Positions 55,700-64,000 of a stretch of 64,000 nt of DNA are shown piece by piece. A model generated the notes under the pieces. The model worked only from the letters and a program-made list of their open reading frames with translations, did no database searches and was not told the DNA's origin. Where the stretch lies: assembly GCA_963702155.1 (NCBI GenBank), contig OY969717.1:1860001-1924000 (forward strand), in the 5' to 3' direction. Numbering within the stretch: position 1 is the stretch's first letter; the number at the start of each line of letters is the position of its first letter. The position numbers and the translations under genes are program-made. This DNA comes from G963702155 sp963702155. GTDB lineage: Bacteria > Pseudomonadota > Alphaproteobacteria > Micavibrionales > Micavibrionaceae.

Positions 55700-56177
55700 T
55701 TATTTTTGACACGCACCTATACTAGATCCGTGTACAACTTCGTATATTGAATTATTTTTTATTTTGTAATCAAGAAGTATACCGATACTTCCATAAGTTT
55801 CAGATTGCATGCATTGACCTATAATTTGCAAATTACTTTTTGGATATAACTGATCTGCTCTTGTTTTTGAAATCAGCATCACTATGCGAATACCACCTAG
55901 ATATGATGTTATTTATCATCATCTTGTTTATATCTAATCCTATTCCCGTATCCTTCATGCAATCGGGGTCATCAAATTTTATAATCCCTATATCTTGCAT
56001 GTGTTTTTGGGTAAAATAAATCACTTGATTTTCAAAAACTTGTTGATATGAGCATTTCTCTCCGCCTTTGTTATGAATAAACCCACTACTCAAGGCCTTC
56101 TTTGAGCCTGCGATAGCGTTATTTAAAAACGCAGTCGTTAATAAGGCGGTCAATGTTAGTAAAATGATTTTGTGCAT
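55700..56177 (-). pseudogene. Small secreted protein, broken by a one-base frameshift
   Basis: Two overlapping frames form one gene of about 158 codons. The first starts at the ATG at 56177 and has a signal peptide (IILLTLTALLTTAFLNNAIAG). The second starts near 55884 and ends at 55700 with a Cys-containing IGACQK. The full span is 3n+1 bases. An extra A in the run near 55870-55880 would restore DFKTRADQLYPKSNLQII. The mature protein has four Cys, probably in disulphides. I do not recognise the family. Confidence 0.6.
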
Positions 56178-56207
56178 TATATCTACACCTTTATATTATA
56201 ACCTAAT

Positions 56208-58539
56208 CTAAGCCGCTTTCGCCTTCGCCTTTTCGCGCATCTGCTTCGCCGCATCGACCATATGTTTAAGTGCGGTCTCAACCTCCGGCCAGCCGCGAGT
56301 TTTTAGACCGCAATCGGGGTTCACCCAAATCTGACGCTCATCCAAAACATCATTGGCCTTTTCCAAAAGCGCGGTCATTTCATCAACGCTCGGCACGCGG
56401 GGGGAGTGAATATCATAAACCCCCGGCCCGATCTCGTTCGGATAATCAAAATCACGGAACGCCTCGAGTAGCTCCATCTGCGAACGGCTGGTCTCAATCG
56501 AAATCACATCCGCGTCCATATCTGCAATGGATTGAATAATATCGTTAAACTCTGAATAACACATATGCGTGTGGATTTGCGTTTTATCCGAAACGCAGCA
56601 TGAAGCAAGGCGGAAGTTTTCAACCGCACTCTTCAAATACGCATCCCAATCGGCGCGGCGTAGGGGGAGGCCCTCTCTAAACGCTGCCTCATCAATTTGA
56701 ATCATTCGGATACCGGCCGCTTCCAAATCGCTAACTTCATCGCGGATAGCGAGCGCAATTTGCTGCGCCGTTTGACTGCGCGGTTGATCATTACGCACAA
56801 ATGACCACTGCAATATTGTAACGGGGCCAGTCAGCATTCCCTTCATAATTTTACTCGTCTGTGCCTGCGCATATTCCGACCATTCAACCGTCATGGGCGT
56901 GGGGCGGGAGACATCACCATAAATAATAGGTGGCTTAACACAGCGCGACCCATACGATTGCACCCAACCAAATTTGGTAAAGGTAAACCCGTCCATTTGC
57001 TCGCCAAAATATTCAACCATATCGTTACGCTCAGGCTCGCCGTGGACAAGCACATCAATATCGACAGTATGCTGATAATCGACAACTGCGCGGATTTCCT
57101 TTTTCATGGCTTCAGTATAGGCGGATTGATCAATCTCGCCCTTTTTAAAGGCCGCTCGCGCCTTGCGAATATCGGGCGTCTGCGGGAAGGAGCCGATCGA
57201 GGTCGTCGGATAAAGCGGTAAATTTAATTCCGCATGCTGCACCTTTTGACGCGCAGCAAATTCCGAATCGCGGCGTTTCATATCATCGCTAATATTGCTC
57301 GCACGATCTTTAACGGTTTTATTGTGAATACGCTTTGACGACTTACGATCCTTTTGTACCGCGTCACTCGCTTTTAAAACCCCGCTAATACTCTCGCGTC
57401 CTTCATTTGCGCCTTTGGATAGCGTCACAATCTCGTCCAGCTTTTGCGTTGCAAAGGCCATCCATGATTTAAGTTGATCATCAAGTGTGGTTTCGTTATC
57501 CAAATCAACCGGCGTATGTAATAAAGAACAACTTGGCGCAACAAAAACCTTATCACTGCCAAGTTTATCTGTAGCCTTGTTCAGCATATGAAGCGAACTG
57601 CTCAAATCATTTTTCCATATGTTGCGCCCGTCTATAAGCCCGAGCGATAGTGTTTTATCACCTATATGCGAAAGCGCCTCATTAAGTAACGCGCCATCAT
57701 CATTGGCCGCCGTATTAGCTTGCCCCGACCCGCGGCAAAGATCAATGTGTATCGCATCAACGGGCAAATCAAACGTGAATGCTGCATTATCGCGCAGCGA
57801 GTCAAAATATGTAGCAAGCAAGATATTAAGGCCTGATGCTTTGTCCAAACGCTCGTAAGTAGTTTTATATGTTTCTTCTGCAGTATCCCATAAGTCAGTT
57901 GCAAGACACGGCTCGTCAATCTGCACCCAATCCGCACCCATCTCTTCCAATTGTTGCAAAATTTGTTCGTAAACAACCATCATCGGTTCCCACAAGGCTG
58001 TCCAGTCCATGTCATCGTTTTCGCGTTTACCGATTGTCAAAAACGTGAGGGGTCCGATAATAACGGGGCGCGTATGAATGCCCAGATCACGGCTTTCCGC
58101 AAATTCATCAAAAATCTTGGTAGAGGAGAGTTCTGAATGTCATACCCTCTTCGAATTCCGGCACAATATAGTGATAATTTGTATCAAACCACTTGGTCAT
58201 TTCCATGGCCGTAACATCAAGGCCATCGCGCTGTGCGCCGCGTGCCATTGCAAAATACGTATCCAGGTCAACCTGATCGCCGCTAAAACCATAACGCTTT
58301 GGCACCGCGCCAAGCGTTGCAATCATATCCAAAACCTGATCATAAAATGAGAAATCATTAGAAGGAATGTGGTCAAGCCCCGCATCTTTTTGCAAATTCC
58401 AATGCCGCACGCGTAAATCTTTTCCCGCTTGCATCAATGTATCTTGATCGCTCTCGCCCTTCCAATAGGCCTCAACAGCTTTTTTAAGCTCACGTTTTGC
58501 GCCGATGCGCGGAAATCCAAGATTGGTGGCTAAAACCAT
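56208..58539 (-). pseudogene. metE: Cobalamin-independent methionine synthase, one-base frameshift
   Basis: MetE transfers a methyl group from methyltetrahydrofolate triglutamate to homocysteine. The gene reads through two frames: 58539 to about 58130 gives the first 135 or so residues ([20 protein letters not shown] onward), and the second frame continues with [14 protein letters not shown] and TRPVIIGPLTFLTIGKR to 56208. The span is 3n+1 bases for 776 codons, a normal MetE size, so one surplus base near 58125 breaks it. The C-terminal zinc site is intact: HTHMCYSEF, SIETSRS and NPDCGLKTRGW. All residues around the break are conserved, so it may be a read error. metF is nearby. Confidence 0.88.
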
Positions 58540-58847
58540 AAATACAACTCCAATTAAATAAATATTGAAGAAACAGGATGAATCGACTGTTAATAAAGAT
58601 CAAGCTTTTTTTAAAAAAATGCATACGTTACAGGCGTTATATGAGTTTATTTTAAAGGTAAAACGCCGTGTTTGAAAGCCAGCCTTGCTACAATATTACC
58701 CTATTTCATATTTTCGCTCATGTTTTTAAGAATAGTCGTTATACAAGCTGTCAGCCATTGCTTCTCTTATTAATCTATGAGCTTTGACATTTTAAAAATC
58801 CTTTTGTATATAAAGAAAGCATTATATAAAAATTAGAAAGAATAACC
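58540..58847. promoter_or_regulatory. Intergenic region between metE and small gene
   Basis: A 308-base AT-rich gap with divergent genes on both sides. GGAG lies just upstream of the metE ATG on the minus strand. GGCGTT and AACGCC (58633-58638 and 58662-58667) are weak six-base arms in the metE leader. No riboswitch consensus was recognised. Nothing else is seen. Confidence 0.4.
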
Positions 58848-59012
58848 ATGTCTGATTACAATCCAAACGAGTTAAGAAAAAAGTACAACACAAGTACAAC
58901 CGTGACTAAAGCTGATATAAATGAGATTAAAGATCATTATAAAAAACAGATCGAACAATTAAAAGCAAATAACTCTTCAACAAAAGCGCCACAAACCCCA
59001 TCTAACGGGTAA
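58848..59012 (+). CDS. Small unknown protein (54 residues)
   Basis: A 54-codon frame starting MSDYNPNELRKKYNTSTTVT and ending KAPQTPSNG. The middle is a charged helix (KADINEIKDHYKKQIEQLK) that could form a short coiled coil. It has clear coding character compared with its AT-rich surroundings and is followed 27 bases later by a strong hairpin with a short T tract. The ribosome site is weak (AGAAAG). It is convergent with metF. No family is recognised. Confidence 0.55.
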   Translation: MSDYNPNELRKKYNTSTTVTKADINEIKDHYKKQIEQLKANNSSTKAPQTPSNG

Positions 59013-59016
59013 TCAT

Positions 59017-59856
59017 TCAACCACGCTTTAACGATTCACACGCCGCTTTTGTTAGCGGCGTTTTATTCATTGAGTAATAGTGAATATGTTCAACACCATT
59101 TTTCGCTAAATCAACGGACTGCTTTATGAGGAGCTCCTCCGCAATTTTTATTGCGTCCTCATCGCTAATACCATCAAATTTTTCATGCATCCAGTGCGGC
59201 ACATTTGCATCACATTTGCCCGCAAACCGCACCATGGATTTAAAATCATAAACCGGAAGCAAGCCTGGGCAAATCGGTGTATGTATACCTGCGGCTGCAA
59301 CCTTGTCCAAAAATCTATAATATACTTCATTATCAAAGAAAAACTGAGTGATCGCGCGCGTTGCCCCAGCATCACATTTCAGGCGCAGCGCTTCAATATC
59401 GGCAATTAGGCTTGGTGCGTCTGGGTGCTTCTCTGGATAGGCACCAACAGATATTTCAAAATCGTGTTTTTGTTTGAGCGCAATAACAAAATTACTCGTA
59501 TAATCATAATATTGATCGCCGGTAAAATCTTGATAAGTTGTGCCCTTTGGTAAATCCCCGCGTAACGCGACAATGTGACGAACATTATTATCCCACAGCG
59601 CCTCAATATAAGTATCAAGATCATCCTTTGTCGTGGATAAAAAAGTTAAATGCGATGCGATAGGTACGGCATACTTACGAGCCAGCGCAGACGCAATCTC
59701 GAGCGTTTTATCTTTGGTTGACCCGCCTGCGCCATATGTCACCGTCATATATTTTGGATCAAGCGCATTTAAATCGTCGACGACCGTCATAAGGTCAGCT
59801 TCGCTTTTATCGGATTTAGGTGGAAAAAACTCGAAACTAAAAGAGGGTGTATTCAT
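59017..59856 (-). CDS. metF: Methylenetetrahydrofolate reductase
   Basis: A 279-residue flavoprotein that reduces methylene-THF to methyl-THF, the methyl donor for MetE. I chose the ATG at 59856; two codons earlier is only a TTG. The family N-terminus is SFEFFPPKS (about residues 5-13), and VTYGAGGSTKDKTL and the HIVALRGDLPKG motif follow. FAD-binding and substrate residues appear complete. Together with metE it makes the last two steps of methionine synthesis. Confidence 0.94.
   Translation of the reverse strand: MNTPSFSFEFFPPKSDKSEADLMTVVDDLNALDPKYMTVTYGAGGSTKDKTLEIASALARKYAVPIASHLTFLSTTKDDLDTYIEALWDNNVRHIVALRGDLPKGTTYQDFTGDQYYDYTSNFVIALKQKHDFEISVGAYPEKHPDAPSLIADIEALRLKCDAGATRAITQFFFDNEVYYRFLDKVAAAGIHTPICPGLLPVYDFKSMVRFAGKCDANVPHWMHEKFDGISDEDAIKIAEELLIKQSVDLAKNGVEHIHYYSMNKTPLTKAACESLKRG
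59040..59065 (+). terminator. Terminator hairpin inside the 3' end of metF
   Basis: ACGCCGCT (59040-59047) and AGCGGCGT (59054-59061) are perfect eight-base arms with a six-base loop, then TTTTA. It would end the small plus-strand gene, while on the minus strand the same bases encode TPLTKAACE near the end of MetF. Confidence 0.6.
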
Positions 59857-60106
59857 AAACAAAGCTTTTGTAAAAAGGAAAAAAACAAACTATAGATTCC
59901 GATCCTGAACAAAATTCAGATCAAAAGCAATAACCACTTGCAATTGTAATTTTATTACAAATAAATGTAATTTTATATTATATTTAGTATGATATCATAT
60001 TTTTATTGAACTATTCCTGCGCTCATGCATATATAAATTATAAAAACCGATATTTAAGTCGGCTGAAAAATAAACAAAATAAAACGGCATTTTAGGGTTT
60101 ATAATT

Positions 60107-61453
60107 ATGGCACCGCCTCTCCATACAAAGTGGCTTCCGATCAACCGCGAAGATAGCGTAACGCCCGCCGCGGCGCAGCTTGCACATAATTTCTCGGTTG
60201 GTGGTTATAAGGCTCTTGTGAATCTGGGTCAGGGAAATGAAAGAGAGCTGCCCAAAGGCCGTCTTGGTAAAATGCTAAGCGGCTCAGTCGAGCTTAACCC
60301 ATATTATAATACCGAGGCTGGCGGCCCTATGGATGTGCGCACTGCCACTGCCCGTTACTTTAAATCGCTTTATAATATTGACGCGCAAGGGCAAAACGTA
60401 TTTGTAACCCAGACTTTAGGACGCACATTATTAAAACTAGCATTCGAAGTTGCTAAAAACTTTCATCAACCCTTTTCGTATAAAAATGGTCATCCGCCAA
60501 TCGCCCTTGTACCTAATTTACGCTGGCCAACAATTGATGCGCTTTTGCAAAAAACGGGCATGCAGATTGAAACCTACGATGTTATGCAGCCTAATATTAC
60601 GGACGCCATTATTAAAACAATGGATCGTGTCGGTTCCAAAAATATTGCCTTGATAACAACCAATTTTCCGCATAACCCGACATCTCGCCGCATGACACCT
60701 GATGATGCCATCGCACTTAAAGATTTGCTCAATACACTCAATCATAAACCGGATCATAAAATTACGCTTGTTGATGATGCGCCATATAGCTATAGCGCCA
60801 AACCCGAAACAAAAAATGGCAAGACATATCTCTCAACCGGATTCTCCTCTATTTATGAAGCGGATTCCCCCACACCTATGTTTCATATTCAAAGCTTTTC
60901 CAAAAGCTTCGGCACGGCAAATATAGGTTTAAGTGCAATGGTTGTGACAGATAATTTGCGTATTCCGGTAAAGCGCGACATGACAAATGAAGGCCATGGC
61001 CTTGCTCGTGTTGGGGGTTTCATTGACAATATAGGAACGGTTCTGGGTGGCAATTATAATATTGAGATCATGAACCATTTCCAAAACCTTCGCGATAAAT
61101 ACGAAACCAACCGAAAAACAGTAAGGCGAATTTTTACACGCCCACAAGATGGTATAGAGGTAGTAGAAGGGCGCGCCGGCATGCTTTCCCTCATAAAGGT
61201 GCCGCGTGAAATATTGGGTCGTGATGTATCTTGCCATGATCTCGGTCATCGTCAAATCCGCACCGGATATGATTTGATGGAATATTTTGCAAATCAGCAC
61301 GGCGTAGTCATGGTTTACAATGGCGAATATGAGGGCAGCGCACTCATACGCGTTGCACAGGCCGCCCAACCCGATATGTTTGAAGAAGGCGTTGAGCGTT
61401 TGAATGACGGGATCAACACGCTCTTATATGCACACCCTCGGCTTCGCGATTAA
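60107..61453 (+). CDS. PLP-dependent aminotransferase (class I/II fold)
   Basis: A 448-residue fold-type I aminotransferase. The PLP Lys266 lies in FSKSFGTANIGLSAMV. Asn-Pro in TNFPHNPTSRRM and Asp-Tyr in LVDDAPYSYS are the other cofactor residues. The N-terminus has an unusual NLGQGNERELPKGRLGKML segment. It could be an aspartate-, aromatic- or methionine-related transaminase; the sequence alone does not say. It is divergent from metF, with 250 bases between. guaA follows on the same strand after 58 bases. Confidence 0.82.
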   Translation: MAPPLHTKWLPINREDSVTPAAAQLAHNFSVGGYKALVNLGQGNERELPKGRLGKMLSGSVELNPYYNTEAGGPMDVRTATARYFKSLYNIDAQGQNVFVTQTLGRTLLKLAFEVAKNFHQPFSYKNGHPPIALVPNLRWPTIDALLQKTGMQIETYDVMQPNITDAIIKTMDRVGSKNIALITTNFPHNPTSRRMTPDDAIALKDLLNTLNHKPDHKITLVDDAPYSYSAKPETKNGKTYLSTGFSSIYEADSPTPMFHIQSFSKSFGTANIGLSAMVVTDNLRIPVKRDMTNEGHGLARVGGFIDNIGTVLGGNYNIEIMNHFQNLRDKYETNRKTVRRIFTRPQDGIEVVEGRAGMLSLIKVPREILGRDVSCHDLGHRQIRTGYDLMEYFANQHGVVMVYNGEYEGSALIRVAQAAQPDMFEEGVERLNDGINTLLYAHPRLRD

Positions 61454-61511
61454 AACGTTCGTACTAAAATAAAACGTTGCATTCCGCGCCTTTAATAGCG
61501 TAAATATTGCC

Positions 61512-63131
61512 ATGGAAAATACACAAAAATTTGAAAACTCTGGTTCTCCCGCAAATCTAGATACGGCCGCTGATCATGATCACATCTTGATCATAGACTT
61601 CGGTTCGCAAGTCACACAGTTTATCGCCCGCCGCGTCCGCGAAAATGGCGTTTACAGCGAAATCTGGCCATTTAATCATGCCACGCCAGAGAAAATAAAG
61701 GCCTATGATCCAAAGGGCATTATCCTCTCCGGCGGCCCATGCAGCGTCACGGAGAAGACTCCCCCCGCGCGCCGCAAATTGTATTTGAAATGGGCGTGCC
61801 CGTTCTCGGCATTTGCTATGGCCAGCAAACCATGGTCGAGCAACTGGGCGGAAAGGTCGAAGGCTCCGACCATCAAGAATTTGGCCGCGCCTATGTTGAT
61901 GTGACCAAGCATTGTGATATTACCGAAGGTATATGGGATGAAGGCGCGCGTGAACAAGTCTGGATGACCCACGGCGACCGCGTGACCAGCCTGCCCGACG
62001 GCTTCGAAGTTGTGGGCACATCTGACGGCGCGCCGTTTGCCGTTATAGCCGATGATAAGCGAAAATTTTACGGCGTCCAATTCCACCCCGAAGTCGTACA
62101 CACGCCGCACGGCGCGCAGCTGATCAAAAATTTTACGCACCATGTCGCCGGATGTAAGGGCGACTGGACAATGGCGGCGTTCCGCGCAGAAGCGATTCAA
62201 AAAATCCGTGATCAGGTCGGCGACGGCAAGGTTATTTGCGGCCTATCCGGCGGTGTTGATAGCTCGGTCACAGCGTTCTTTTGCACGAGGCCATCGGCGA
62301 TCAATTAACGTGTATTTATGTCGATACCGGCACTAATGCGTGCGGGCGAGAGCGAGCAAGTCGTTGCACCATGTTCCGTGATCATTATAACATTCCCCTC
62401 ATTCATGAAGATGCGCGGACTGTTCTTGGACGGGCTTGAGGGTGTAGCGACCCCGAAATGAAACGCAAAATTATCGGCGGAACAATTTATCGATGTGTTT
62501 GAAACGTGCGAAACGGATTGCCGCCGGTGGAAAACGGCTGAATTCCTGCACAAGGGACGCTCTATCCCGATGTTATTGAATCCGTAGCTTTACCGGCGGG
62601 CCAAGCGTCACAATTAAATCGCACCATAATGTCGGCGGATTACCGGAGCATATGAATCTGAAACTGGTCGAGCCGTTGCGTGAATTATTTAAGGACGAAG
62701 TCCGCGATTTAGGGCGCGCACTTGGCTATGCATGATGATTTTATTCGCCGCCACCCGTTTCCTGGCCCGGGTCTGGCCATCCGCATGCCGGGCGAGATCA
62801 CCAGGAAAAACTCGAAATTTTGCGCAAGGCCGATGCAGTTTATCTGGATGAAATCCGCACCGCGGGGCTTATATGATGACAATTTGGCAGGCCTTTGCGG
62901 TTCTGCTCCCCGTCCGCACCGTCGGTGTGATGGGCGATGCGCGTACGTATGATTATCGTCTGCGCGCTGCGTGCCGTTACATCCACCGATGGCATGACGG
63001 CGGATTATTACCCTTCGACCATGAATTTCTCAGCCCGCGTCAGCACGCGCATCATCAACGAAGTCCGCGGCATCAACCGCGTCACTTACGACATCACCTC
63101 AAAACCCCCCGGGACGATTGAGTGGGAGTAG
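61512..63131 (+). pseudogene. guaA: GMP synthase, broken by many small indels
   Basis: GuaA makes GMP from XMP with ammonia from glutamine. The first 80 residues are clean, with [19 protein letters not shown] missing G near 61754 shifts the frame once, then [15 protein letters not shown] (the catalytic Cys) and [15 protein letters not shown] read well. The ATP motif GLSGGVDSS is at about 62240. After about 62277 the frame changes every 20-70 bases up to 63060, yet fragments of the known sequence appear in order in three frames: GESEQV, MFRDHYNIP, RHPFPGPGLAIRMPGEIT, and finally [27 protein letters not shown]. There is also a 20-residue N-terminal extension. The total of 540 codons is near family length. 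Confidence 0.9.
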
Positions 63132-63135
63132 AAAC

Positions 63136-63875
63136 GTGAACTTCAAAAATTTGTTACTAATAATTTTGTGCTTTCTTATTTCTGCTTGCCAAACAATATG
63201 TGACGAAGATTGTAGATTAAATACGAAAAAAGATGCTTTTTTATTAGATTATAAAAAGACAAATTGCCCTGATTATCAGAATAATGTTATTTTCGAGCTG
63301 CCTATTGAATACTGCACAAGTTGTCATTCTTGTAAAACAGGGCATGACATATCAGAGCGAGCATCGCTCAAGGTGTCGTATCCAGATTTTAGACCAGCAA
63401 AAAGTTTTTGGAGTAACGATCATAAATTGAAGGATAAGCAAATTATCATCCAGATACATTCAAAATGTTTTGATAATAAGTCAGGTATTATTCCTATAGA
63501 TCAAGCAAAGGAATTGAAAAATTTGCTAAGTACATAAATAAAAATTCAACCTATAAAGATAAAAATGGAGACCCGCAATTCGCACCCGTAAAAGATCTAG
63601 GTAGTGGTATTTTTGTTCAAAAAAATATTAGAAAACCATATATGTCAGGAAATTCAAGTATTTACTTTTATAAAGAAAATAATGCTGTACAGACAATGTT
63701 TCTATGTAATGGAGAAAACGTATGTTCTTCGTTTACGCATCATCTAGCTACAAGTGATAATACTTTTAGTTTTAGGTACAGATTTAAAGACATACCATAC
63801 CAAAACTTTCCGACATTAGATTTTGAAGTTAAAGAATTTGTGGAATATTTGTATCTTCAATCAAAGCATAATTAA
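63136..63875 (+). pseudogene. Cys-rich lipoprotein, broken by a missing base
   Basis: The start is a GTG at 63136 with GGGAG at 63123-63127, just after the guaA stop. A lipobox LISAC follows at about residue 17, so it is a lipoprotein. The mature part has several Cys (ICDEDC, CTSCHSCKTG). The first frame stops at 63537. A second frame, shifted by -1, runs from about 63507 to 63875 with GDPQFAPVKDLGSG and ends in LQSKHN. One missing A in the run of five at about 63518-63522 (six would restore LKKFAKYINKNS) joins them into about 246 codons. I do not recognise the family. Confidence 0.65.
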
Positions 63876-64000
63876 AACCCAAAATCCCAAACACCCTAAC
63901 ATAAGTTAAAATTACAGTCCTTGCATTCTTGCGCCGCTTTAAGCTATTGTGAAACCAGCACTATTTCACAAACTAAAGCGAGTTTGACAATGAATACGCT
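63876..64000 (+). other. End of window, possible start of next gene
   Basis: The last 125 bases hold no complete gene. An ATG at 63994 could start a gene beyond the window edge. Nothing else is seen. Confidence 0.2.

Noticed and set aside
58633..58667. Possible SAM riboswitch in the metE leader
   Set aside because: Only six-base arms are seen; no conserved SAM-I or SAM-II core was recognised.

Overview
The window is a stretch of chromosome from a Gram-negative alphaproteobacterium that is moderately AT-rich. The evidence for the class is a TIGR02300/FYDLN-type acidic zinc-ribbon protein, the gene neighbourhood dapD-dapE-truA-fmt-def, the order rpmH-rnpA-yidD-yidC-engB, guaB/rsmB/guaA in the same region, and a UbiH-type ubiquinone hydroxylase. 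Outer-membrane proteins (a FadL porin, a two-partner secretion pair, a small beta-barrel protein) show an outer membrane. Many proteins are unrecognised (coiled-coil or short secreted proteins). A lineage such as the Micavibrio-like alphaproteobacteria is possible but is only a guess. No tRNA, rRNA, CRISPR array, insertion sequence or integrase was seen.

Layout. 0-6 kb: GNAT-like protein, ceramidase-like membrane protein, and a beta-oxidation operon (thiolase, coiled-coil protein, FadN-type hydroxyacyl-CoA dehydrogenase/enoyl-CoA hydratase). 6-17 kb: FYDLN protein, prmA, glmS and glmU around a frameshifted secreted TraB-like gene, then unknown proteins, a DUF3108 protein and a FemAB-like protein that overlap. 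17-26 kb: dapD, an unknown gene, dapE, a PRC-barrel protein, truA, fmt, def, rmuC and a pilin-like orphan. 26-32 kb: engB, yidC, yidD, rnpA, rpmH behind a near-consensus promoter, then a patatin and ubiH. 32-42 kb: a frameshifted beta-barrel protein, an unknown gene, and a divergent two-partner secretion locus, with a 1768-residue TpsA beta-helix exoprotein and its TpsB transporter. 42-50 kb: YihY-family protein, O-antigen ligase-like protein, secreted coiled-coil protein, SCP2 protein, thioesterase, FadL and SCO1. 50-64 kb: guaB, rsmB (carrying an in-frame palindromic element), a lipid kinase and phosphoesterase pair, metE (frameshifted), metF, an aminotransferase, guaA (many indels) and a frameshifted lipoprotein.

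How it works together. Much of the window is core housekeeping: cell-wall precursors (glmS, glmU, dapD, dapE), translation and protein maturation (fmt, def, truA, prmA, rsmB, rpmH, rnpA), membrane insertion (yidC, yidD) and GMP synthesis. A lipid theme recurs: FadL uptake, thioesterase, SCP2 carrier, beta-oxidation, patatin, lipid kinase and ceramidase. The most distinctive locus is the TpsA/TpsB pair. The exoprotein has a duplicated block of about 240 residues and a C-terminal cysteine pair, and the transporter gene has a structured leader.

Quality. Six genes are broken by small indels while their residues stay conserved: 11235-12609, 32249-32900, 55700-56177, metE, guaA and 63136-63875. In guaA the indels are dense from about 62277 onward. 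This looks more like uncorrected read error than gene decay, but the sequence alone cannot settle it.
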